From the NCBI GenBank assembly GCA_041306005.1, contig JBFYKJ010000070.1, forward strand, positions 1 through 8,870: 8,870 bases of DNA. Reading direction: 5' to 3'. The notes beneath the pieces are model-generated. The model did not search any database, was not told where the DNA came from, and worked only from the letters and a program-made list of their open reading frames with translations. The translations under genes were made by a program, and so were the position numbers. This document shows positions 1-4,762 of the stretch, piece by piece (within the stretch, counting starts at the first letter, position 1; each line of letters begins with the position of its first letter). This DNA comes from JBFYKJ01 sp041306005 (GTDB lineage Archaea > Altiarchaeota > Altiarchaeia > JAFGQM01).

Positions 1-52
1 TGAAGAATCCCAGGGCCAACAGGGCTATCAGGTAGGAGGTCTTCAAGGCCAT
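1..52 (-). CDS. N-terminus of an exported or membrane protein (partial)
   Basis: The minus strand reads an ATG at 52-50 followed by MALKTSYLIALLALGFF before the window ends. One Lys near the start followed by an uninterrupted run of Leu, Ala, Ile, Gly and Phe is what a signal peptide or first transmembrane helix looks like, so the product is probably secreted, lipid-anchored or membrane-embedded. The start is supported by a TATA box at 74-82, whose centre lies about 26 bases upstream of the ATG, so the mRNA would begin at or next to the start codon. It follows the 636-residue gene on the same strand, 86 bases downstream of that gene's stop, but has its own promoter. The rest of the protein is outside the window and its function cannot be named. 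Confidence 0.6.
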   Translation of the reverse strand, partial: MALKTSYLIALLALGFF

Positions 53-73
53 GTGTTAAATTCAGGCGGCGGG

Positions 74-82
74 TTAATAAAA
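74..82 (-). promoter_or_regulatory. TATA box for the partial exported-protein gene
   Basis: The minus strand reads TTTTATTAA inside otherwise GC-rich sequence. Its centre is about 26 bases before the ATG at 52, the usual archaeal spacing between TATA box and transcription start. This predicts a leaderless transcript. No clear BRE is visible. Confidence 0.55.
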
Positions 83-103
83 GCGGATGGGCCTGCGAGC
101 CGC

Positions 104-121
104 GCGGCGGCATGCCGCCGC
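104..121. repeat. Perfect 18-bp GC palindrome
   Basis: The sequence gcggcggcatgccgccgc reads the same on both strands. It lies between the stop codon of the 636-residue gene (139) and the TATA box at 74-82, both on the minus strand. As RNA it could fold into a 7-bp GC stem with a CAUG loop. No U-tract follows directly, so it is not a standard terminator. A protein-binding site or RNA 3'-end stabiliser is equally possible. Confidence 0.5.
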
Positions 122-138
122 ATGCGATGAGCCAAAGC

Positions 139-2049
139 TCACCGCTTCTTCTCCAGTATCTCGATAAGCTTTATGTTCAGCTGCCGGAGGATGTCAAGCA
201 AGTGCTTGATCTCCTCCATGTCCGAATCCAGCTTATCCATGCCGTCTGTTAGCCGCTGTGCGACCTTCTCATCCATTTCTTCGTCCTCCTCAAGTGTGAG
301 TATGGGGGGCTTTGCCTTGCCCTTCGCGGCCTTGGCGGCTTTCCCGCCGGCAGCTTTCCCCCCCGCCGCCTTGGCCGGCGCCGCAGCGGCCCCCTTGGCG
401 GGCAACAATGCAAGGAGGTCTAATTCGCCGCCCGGCTTTATTGCGGATGCCCCGGGCTTAGGCACAGTCTCAAGCGGCGCCTCTGCCGGCGCCTTGCGGG
501 CACTTGCGCCCCCCAGCACCGCATCGAGGGCCTCTGAGGCTTTTGCCTCCGCATCGGCCTCGGCGGACGTCGACGTCCGTATCTGCCTCACGGGGCCCGA
601 CGGGCCCTGCTGCACGCCGGTTATAGGCTTTGCTATGGCCGCCTTTATTGCGCCGAGCCGCCTTACCTCGGAATCGCGGAGCCCCACATCCGATATGTGA
701 TTCTCAAGCCGCCTTACTTCCGCTTCTACCTGCGGGGGGGCCTGGGGCTGGCGCCTTAGCACGTCAGTCAGGAAGCCCTTTTCGGGCGATACGGGAGGCG
801 CTTGCGCGACCATGTTGCTTATCTCCTCAAGCCTCCTCGATTCTGGGGTCTCAGCCAGTGGGAGGCCCCTTTGCACCCCAAGCTCGCGCGGGGGCGCCTC
901 TTTCTTGCCCTTGCCGAGCAACGATGACAAAAACCCGCCCTTCTTTTGCCCCTTTTCTAGCTGGGGCCTTGCGCCGTAGAGCCGGTCAAGCTCGTCTATC
1001 CGCCTTGTCTCATCGGTCTCCCTGAGCTCCAAGCCGGATGCCTGCTGCGCCGGTTCGGGCTGTGGACGGCCCCTTCTGGAGGTGCGCGGTATCTCAAGCT
1101 GCGCCATTTCAAACCGGGAACGGGGCGGGCCCGGCTCTTCTGCAAGCAGTTTGGATTCGATCGGTGTTTGCGCCTGGGCCTGCTGGATTGGCGGAGGGGC
1201 CTGCGCTATTGTCTGGCGGGGGGGTGGCGAAGCTTGCGGCATCTGTGCAGCCGCAGACGGGCGCTGTTCAGACGGCCTTTGCGCGGGCGCTATTGAGCCG
1301 CCTATTGCCCTCAGCCTCCTCTCGATGTCGGCCTGTTCCGGCAGCATGCGGGCGGGGGCCTTGCGCGAAGGCTGCAACGCTTCCGGTGCCGGCGAGGGCA
1401 AAGCCTCAGGTGCGGCCTGCAACTCCCCAAACCGCATCCTGGACGGCGGGGCTCGAACCTCAAGCTCTTTGAGCTCGTCGGGGGGCTCTTCCGGCACGGG
1501 CACTTCTGGCGGCTCTTGCAGGGCCCTCAACTCGCGTATGGTGGAGGGTGTTATAACCGAGGGGAACGGCGGCTCCGGCGTTATGGGCAGGGGTTCTGTT
1601 GGCTGGGCTTCGTATGGCGGGATCTCGCGGGGCGATGCTTTGTATTGCGGTACTTCGCGTGGCGAAGCCTCTGGCACTTGGGGCTTTTTCTTTCCGAACA
1701 GCCCTGAGAAAAGCCCTTTCTTTTCTCCGGGCGGCTTTGGGGGCTTCTCAGGCTTTTGCTGCTTCTCGCGCCTCATGCGGCCGCTGGGCGGCTCTTCGGC
1801 CGGCACCGCCTCCTCTTCAAACGCAAACGGCCCCGGGGCCCGCATCTGCCGGGCCTCGGCCGGCCGCCCAGCCTCTTGCAAAGCCGCGGCTGGTGCACCC
1901 CGCTTCTTCCTCAATTCCTGGGCTTTCTTGACAAGGACGTGCGCCTCCCTGCTGGAAAGCCCGAAGTCCGCGAGTTGGTTTTTGACTTCATCGTCGCTCA
2001 TGCCTTCGTCATACAGCTTGGCGACTAGCTCTTCCGGTTTGGAGCTCAT
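139..2049 (-). CDS. Disordered proline/alanine-rich protein with N-terminal helical domain and C-terminal coiled coil
   Basis: I do not recognise this 636-residue protein. Residues 1-50 look like a small folded three-helix (UBA- or winged-helix-like) domain, with a 'GMSDDEVKNQL' helix-turn pattern. Residues 51-545 are low-complexity, rich in Pro, Ala, Glu, Gln and Arg, and very likely disordered. Embedded in them are three basic-hydrophobic motifs (GLFSGLFGKKK at 112-122, a GGFLSSLLGKGKK version at 371-383, a weaker KGFLTDVLRR at 424-433) and five RRL-type short helices (243-473). Residues 550-580 are Lys/Ala/Gly-rich. Residues 583-636 begin acidic (EEDEEMDE) and continue as a probable coiled coil. 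There is no signal peptide or transmembrane segment, so it should be cytosolic, possibly bound to the membrane face through the basic-hydrophobic motifs. The start fits a TATA box at 2085-2092 with a leader of about 13 bases. It is transcribed divergently from the pseudo-HerA-like gene. A cytoskeletal or scaffold role is inference. Confidence 0.8.
   Translation of the reverse strand: MSSKPEELVAKLYDEGMSDDEVKNQLADFGLSSREAHVLVKKAQELRKKRGAPAAALQEAGRPAEARQMRAPGPFAFEEEAVPAEEPPSGRMRREKQQKPEKPPKPPGEKKGLFSGLFGKKKPQVPEASPREVPQYKASPREIPPYEAQPTEPLPITPEPPFPSVITPSTIRELRALQEPPEVPVPEEPPDELKELEVRAPPSRMRFGELQAAPEALPSPAPEALQPSRKAPARMLPEQADIERRLRAIGGSIAPAQRPSEQRPSAAAQMPQASPPPRQTIAQAPPPIQQAQAQTPIESKLLAEEPGPPRSRFEMAQLEIPRTSRRGRPQPEPAQQASGLELRETDETRRIDELDRLYGARPQLEKGQKKGGFLSSLLGKGKKEAPPRELGVQRGLPLAETPESRRLEEISNMVAQAPPVSPEKGFLTDVLRRQPQAPPQVEAEVRRLENHISDVGLRDSEVRRLGAIKAAIAKPITGVQQGPSGPVRQIRTSTSAEADAEAKASEALDAVLGGASARKAPAEAPLETVPKPGASAIKPGGELDLLALLPAKGAAAAPAKAAGGKAAGGKAAKAAKGKAKPPILTLEEDEEMDEKVAQRLTDGMDKLDSDMEEIKHLLDILRQLNIKLIEILEKKR
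631..1323 (-). repeat. Five dispersed RRL short-helix motifs within the disordered protein
   Basis: Within the 636-residue protein a pattern of acid, one residue, Arg-Arg-Leu/Ile, then spaced Ile/Leu recurs at residues 243-254 (ERRLRAIGGSIA), 347-360 (ETRRIDELDRLYGA), 403-416 (ESRRLEEISNMVAQ), 444-456 (EVRRLENHISDVG) and 461-473 (EVRRLGAIKAAIA). Disordered Pro/Gln-rich spacers separate them, except that the last two are nearly adjacent. The spacing of the motifs is irregular, so these are repeated binding motifs rather than a tandem DNA repeat. Confidence 0.6.
1609..1668 (-). repeat. Tandem 30-bp coding repeat (two 10-residue units)
   Basis: Residues 128-137 (ASPREVPQYK) and 138-147 (ASPREIPPYE) of the disordered protein are adjacent near-copies, differing at three positions. 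This is a recent or maintained in-frame duplication in the proline-rich linker just after the first GLFSGLFGKKK motif. Confidence 0.75.
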
Positions 2050-2084
2050 CTTTTAAATCGGACAACTATAATTAAGCATTGTTT

Positions 2085-2092
2085 TATTTAAA
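2085..2092 (-). promoter_or_regulatory. TATA box for the 636-residue gene
   Basis: The minus strand reads TTTAAATA in an AT-rich patch between two divergent genes. Transcription would start near 2062, about 13 bases before the ATG at 2049. No Shine-Dalgarno site lies in that leader. The reverse reading of the same patch is also AT-rich and might serve the plus-strand gene. Confidence 0.5.
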
Positions 2093-2118
2093 TGCGCCCG
2101 ATTAATCGCAGCGAGGCG

Positions 2119-2127
2119 GTTTAGATA
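2119..2127 (+). promoter_or_regulatory. Candidate TATA box for the 500-residue gene
   Basis: The sequence tttagataa would place a transcription start near 2150, giving a leader of under 20 bases before the ATG at 2168. Alternatives on the same strand are the AT-rich elements near 2066-2073 (ctataatt) and 2082-2093, which would give leaders of about 50-70 bases containing a GC hairpin. The sequence does not decide between them. Confidence 0.3.
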
Positions 2128-2136
2128 ACATCGGCG

Positions 2137-2154
2137 GCGGGGGGACGGCCCCGC
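2137..2154 (+). other. GC hairpin just upstream of the 500-residue gene
   Basis: The arms gcgggg (2137-2142) and ccccgc (2149-2154) can pair over a six-base loop, 13 bases before the ATG at 2168. If transcription starts at one of the distal TATA elements, this stem would sit in the leader close to the start codon and could reduce initiation. If it starts near 2150 the stem is not transcribed whole. Confidence 0.3.
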
Positions 2155-2167
2155 TGGATAGGATAAC

Positions 2168-3670
2168 ATGGTGTCAAAGAGCGTGTGGAACCTGCCGGGG
2201 GGGCCGTGGGAAAGGATATTCGCGGGGGTCTGGCACAGGTTCAACGTGGCGGTCTACGAGAACAAGGACAAGGTCCTGCTCACTACCATATTCCCAAAGG
2301 CCGGCGACGTCAGCTGGATAATGATAAGGGTCGACAGGATACTCATGGTAGCCGACGGCTTTGAGAGGCTGGAGAAAAAACTGGAGGACATGCACCTGCA
2401 CGTCCTCAAGCAGCGCGCGCCCGGCGGGCACATGGTCTACCTCATGCTTCTTAGCCCGCCGACGACCGTTGACTTCGGCAGCAAGGAGATCGGTTCGAGG
2501 GTGTTCCAGCAGGTGCTGGGCCTCGAGGAGCAGGCGGAGCGCATCAGGTCGGCCGCGAAGGGCGCGGGCGTCGAGGTGATGGACCTGAAGGACGCCCCCT
2601 ACAAGGAGTCCGCAAGTCTTCTGGGCAACCCGACGCTCCTTCTCAGCATGCTGAGCGTCGCCCCGGAGGGCGAGGAGCCGAAGAGGGAGAAGCTGAGGGA
2701 GATAGTCCTCGGCGAGGAGGGGGGCAAGCTATTCAAGGTCGACGAGTCGGTATTCAGCGGGTTCACGTCGATAAAGAAGGGAAGCGAGGAGGAGAGGAAC
2801 TATCTTGCGCAGGCGATGATGGAGGACGCGATGGTCGATGTCGGGCCGCTGCCGCTGATACTCGACTTCGGCGGGCACCCTCTCAAGCTGGGCCAGCCAA
2901 ACCCCTACCCCTACGATTACTCGACGTACGGGTTTGAGGGCAACGCGAGCTTCAGGGTCAAAGAGTATGACCTTGCGGACGACGAGTGCGAGATAAGGAT
3001 AAACCTCGACCACGCCAGCGCGAACTTCGTGTGGAAGCTGTTCGGCCTTGGGCAGGACGAGGCGTCCACGCTGATACTGGAGGCGGTCGAGAGGCTGCAG
3101 GGAGCGACCGGCATACGCGATGTCGAGGGCATAATGCGCGAGGTGATAAAGACGCCGGTGTACAACGAAAAGGACAAGGCGACGCTCGGCAGGGCGACCA
3201 GGATGCTCCGCGCCGTCAGCCGCGCTTACGGCCCCATATTCTCGAACGAGAGGGACATCAGGGAGACCGTCGCCGGATGGGTCAAGAACAACGAGCGCGT
3301 TTATCTCTCCATGTCGCGGCTAGACCAAAAAAGACGGCTCGCATTCACCCTGTTCATGCTTGAGACAATCCAGGGCCTTAAGGGCTCGGATATCCTGTCC
3401 GACATCGAGGAGCGCAGGCTCGACTACATCTTCCCGTGCATGCTCGACATGTCCTGGTTCGGCCGCGGGGTCATGCAGGCGGAGATCGTCGGCAAGCTCG
3501 TGGGCGAGCGCGGGAAGGGCCTGTTTGTCACGGAGGACGAACTGCCTATGGAGATAGAAAGCAGGGTGTCGTACAGGTTCCACATACTCGCGCCGCGGAG
3601 GGCGAAGCTGTTTTTGGGCGGCAGGGGAGCCGAGTTTAACGTGAGGCCGCTGCTAAGCTGCCCGCCGTAA
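2168..3670 (+). CDS. Degenerate HerA/VirB4-like ATPase (probable pseudo-ATPase)
   Basis: This 500-residue protein has no signal peptide or obvious membrane segment. Residues 1-160 form an alpha/beta domain of the kind found in front of VirB4-like ATPase cores, ending in 'SLLGNPTLL'. From residue 190 the order of elements follows the HerA/DUF87 core. SGFTSIKKGS (197-206) stands where a GTTGSGKS P-loop is expected. A strand, LPLILDFGGHPLKL (228-241), resembles the post-P-loop 'vvDPhGEY' strand. VYLSMSRLDQKRRLAFTLFML (378-398) resembles the 'iDLSgL-eeeR' strand-helix. PCMLDMSW (423-430) lies at the Walker B position without the DE pair, and GLFVTEDELP (451-460) lies where 'latQrP' would be. Most catalytic residues are therefore missing, and it probably does not hydrolyse ATP. 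It could be a non-catalytic ring subunit or nucleic-acid-binding relative. The assignment is from memory of the family and moderate at best. That it is a real gene is well supported by length, codon use and lack of a competing frame. It diverges from the 636-residue gene. An alternative GTG start lies one codon downstream. Confidence 0.8.
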   Translation: MVSKSVWNLPGGPWERIFAGVWHRFNVAVYENKDKVLLTTIFPKAGDVSWIMIRVDRILMVADGFERLEKKLEDMHLHVLKQRAPGGHMVYLMLLSPPTTVDFGSKEIGSRVFQQVLGLEEQAERIRSAAKGAGVEVMDLKDAPYKESASLLGNPTLLLSMLSVAPEGEEPKREKLREIVLGEEGGKLFKVDESVFSGFTSIKKGSEEERNYLAQAMMEDAMVDVGPLPLILDFGGHPLKLGQPNPYPYDYSTYGFEGNASFRVKEYDLADDECEIRINLDHASANFVWKLFGLGQDEASTLILEAVERLQGATGIRDVEGIMREVIKTPVYNEKDKATLGRATRMLRAVSRAYGPIFSNERDIRETVAGWVKNNERVYLSMSRLDQKRRLAFTLFMLETIQGLKGSDILSDIEERRLDYIFPCMLDMSWFGRGVMQAEIVGKLVGERGKGLFVTEDELPMEIESRVSYRFHILAPRRAKLFLGGRGAEFNVRPLLSCPP

Positions 3671-3672
3671 CG

Positions 3673-3798
3673 GTCTTGTATTAGGGTTTCTTGGCAGGTC
3701 TTGTATTAAGGGGGCTTGGCAGGTCTTGCAGGGGGGGATGCTAAGCATGTCTTGTATGAGGGGTGATGAGCATGTCCTGGACCGGCGCGGGATGCAAA
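3673..3798. repeat. Degenerate 25-bp tandem repeat, four copies plus a decayed fifth
   Basis: Units begin with gtcttg at 3673, 3698, 3723 and 3749, and with gtcctgg at 3774, giving steps of 25, 25, 26 and 25 bases. Units 1 and 2 share 'gtcttgtatta' and end in 'cttggcag'. Units 3 and 4 end in 'agcat'. The unit length is not a multiple of three, there are no spacers, and the array starts three bases after the stop codon of the 500-residue gene. The rest of the gap to 3887 holds only small hairpins (3799-3819; 3837-3876) and no gene that I can see. Confidence 0.7.
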
Positions 3799-3887
3799 AT
3801 GCGTATTACCGCAACGCATAAGGGGGCTCTGGGAAAGATGGGTTCAACAGCAATAAAACAGGCTGAAAACCCAATCGGCTTTTAATA

Positions 3888-3896
3888 TTTTTATAT
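3888..3896 (+). promoter_or_regulatory. TATA box for the zinc-ribbon gene
   Basis: The sequence tttttatat sits in a clear AT-rich patch (3880-3897), flanked by GC-rich DNA. Its centre is about 26-27 bases upstream of the ATG at 3919, so transcription should start at the initiation codon itself. Confidence 0.65.
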
Positions 3897-3918
3897 GGCC
3901 CGGCATTAACTTCCCGCA

Positions 3919-4008
3919 ATGGCTGCATGTCCTGAATGCGGGGGCTCTTTGGAGTTCAGTGAAGGCTGCAAAACCTGCAGATGCTGCGGCTGGTCCGCAT
4001 GCGGATAA
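3919..4008 (+). CDS. 29-residue cysteine-rich zinc-ribbon microprotein
   Basis: The reading frame from ATG 3919 to TAA 4006-4008 encodes 29 residues with seven cysteines, at positions 4, 7, 17, 20, 22, 23 and 28. CPECGG (4-9) and CRCCGW (20-25) are two zinc knuckles, with an extra GCKTC lead-in. The order CPxCG, then E-G-C-x2-C-x2-CGWS-x-C closely resembles, as I remember it, the small zinc-ribbon tail of archaeal class II ribonucleotide reductases, here as a free-standing protein. An in-frame stop at 3907-3909 leaves this ATG as the only plausible start, and a TATA box at the exact leaderless distance supports expression. T-tracts follow the stop codon. The product should be a cytosolic zinc-binding protein. 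Its partner is unknown; redox transfer to a reductase or nucleic-acid contact are guesses. It converges with the pgiA gene. Confidence 0.75.
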   Translation: MAACPECGGSLEFSEGCKTCRCCGWSACG

Positions 4009-4012
4009 ACCC

Positions 4013-4040
4013 TTTTCACCCTTCTATTCCTATCTTTTTT
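4013..4040 (+). terminator. T-tract terminator of the zinc-ribbon gene
   Basis: Two T-runs, tttt at 4013-4016 and tttttt at 4035-4040, lie in a pyrimidine-rich stretch 5 to 32 bases after the stop codon. Archaeal RNA polymerase terminates at such U-tracts without needing a hairpin. Confidence 0.5.
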
Positions 4041-4102
4041 CCCTACGCTAGGCTTTCCGCTATAGGGCAGTTTGCAAGATGCTTTGGGGCTTGGCTGATT
4101 GA

Positions 4103-4122
4103 GAAAAAGCGTACAAAACAAA
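4103..4122 (-). terminator. T-tract terminator of pgiA
   Basis: On the minus strand, T-runs (TTTGTTTT, then TTTTT) begin 14 bases after the pgiA stop codon. They lie opposite the end of the convergent zinc-ribbon unit, so the 127-base gap between the two genes acts as a two-way termination zone. Confidence 0.5.
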
Positions 4123-4135
4123 GGCTGACGGGCCT

Positions 4136-4642
4136 TTACTTCGTGTATACCCTCTCCTTAAACCCGGACCGCTCTATCGTCGCATAATCGTGGCCGGAGT
4201 CGCTGGAGTAGATCGCGAGGAACTTAAGTTTTGACTTCCCGGTGTTGACCGACCGGTGCGCGCTCCCGCCCGGGACATAAGACAGCCTGCCCGGCGCTAT
4301 GGGGACCTTGCCTGACAATCCTTTCCTGTCTTGCAGGACGATGACCCCCTCGCCCTCAAGGCCGAGATACACCTCGGCCAGCGGCTTCTCGTGGAAGTGC
4401 CCCTTAGTCATGAAGCACTCGCCGGCGACGTCGCCCGGGTTTATGACCGTGACCGCGTAGGAGAGCCCGCCATGCTCCGCGGATTCCTTTGCATAGACCT
4501 CGTAGACTACCGGGTCGCCGGCTTTTATCATGCGGCCAGCAGCCTCGCGGTCGGCGAAGTAGCCCTTCATGTCGCTAAGCCTGCGGGCCTGCTTCTCAGT
4601 CTCGGAGAAGGAAAGTGCAAAGTCCTTAAGCTTGAGTTCCAT
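4136..4642 (-). CDS. pgiA: Cupin-type phosphoglucose isomerase (glucose-6-phosphate isomerase)
   Basis: This enzyme interconverts glucose 6-phosphate and fructose 6-phosphate in archaeal glycolysis and gluconeogenesis, in the cytosol. The 168 residues match the metal-dependent cupin isomerase known from Pyrococcus and Thermococcus (about 190 residues), and are unrelated to the bacterial/eukaryotic enzyme. The signature TKGHFHEK (79-86) supplies metal ligands H82 and H84. E90, in AEVYLGL, is the ligand or catalytic glutamate, H129, in GSAHRSVN, is the last ligand, and FLAIYSSDSGHDY (141-153) is the conserved C-terminal strand and turn. The loop between HFHEK and AEVY is one residue shorter than in the Pyrococcus enzyme as I recall it. 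The start at 4642 fits a TATA box at 4682-4689 with a leader of about 17 bases and no Shine-Dalgarno site. The gene follows rpoA2 on the same strand but is separated from it by a terminator and has its own promoter. Confidence 0.92.
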   Translation of the reverse strand: MELKLKDFALSFSETEKQARRLSDMKGYFADREAAGRMIKAGDPVVYEVYAKESAEHGGLSYAVTVINPGDVAGECFMTKGHFHEKPLAEVYLGLEGEGVIVLQDRKGLSGKVPIAPGRLSYVPGGSAHRSVNTGKSKLKFLAIYSSDSGHDYATIERSGFKERVYTK

Positions 4643-4681
4643 TCTTGGGGTGCACTGGGTGTAAGGTAATTATTGGAGCGG

Positions 4682-4689
4682 TTATAAAA
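4682..4689 (-). promoter_or_regulatory. TATA box for pgiA
   Basis: The minus strand reads TTTTATAA, preceded by GC-rich sequence. It predicts a transcription start near 4659 and a leader of about 17 bases. It lies just downstream of the rpoA2 terminator, making pgiA a separate transcription unit. Confidence 0.6.
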
Positions 4690-4723
4690 GAGCGGCCCGG
4701 TAGGGAAAATGCCCAGACTTCAC

Positions 4724-4762
4724 AAAGAATGCAAAAAGAAAGGGCTCACTTCTTCGAGCCCT
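4724..4762 (-). terminator. Hairpin plus U-tract terminator of the rpoB-rpoA1-rpoA2 operon
   Basis: The arms agggctc (4741-4747) and gagccct (4756-4762) form a perfect 7-bp stem with an 8-base loop. On the minus strand the stem is followed at once by TTTCTTTTTGC and more T-runs. The stem spans the last codons and the TGA of rpoA2, so coding sequence doubles as the terminator stem. The U-tract alone would be enough for archaeal termination. Confidence 0.65.

Noticed and set aside
1082..2056. Long plus-strand open frame (324 codons) opposite the 636-residue gene
   Set aside because: Its translation is a Ser/Gly/Cys-rich shadow without recognisable domains. The minus-strand frame has a sensible folded N-terminus, a coiled-coil C-terminus and a matching promoter.
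3673..3798. Possible CRISPR array
   Set aside because: The 25-bp units are directly adjacent and degenerate. There are no unique spacers and no cas genes in the window.
3838..3855. tRNA T-arm-like sequence (gggttcaacag)
   Set aside because: The flanking bases do not form a T-stem, and no matching anticodon or acceptor arm is present.
3763..3866. Possible C/D box guide RNA (gtgatga at 3763-3769, ctga at 3863-3866)
   Set aside because: The boxes are about 95 bases apart, longer than typical archaeal guides, with no terminal stem and no clear internal D'/C' pair.
3906..4121. Minus-strand open frame of 71 codons
   Set aside because: It overlaps the zinc-ribbon gene and its terminator on the opposite strand, and runs through pgiA's own T-tract terminator. 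Its protein has no recognisable features.
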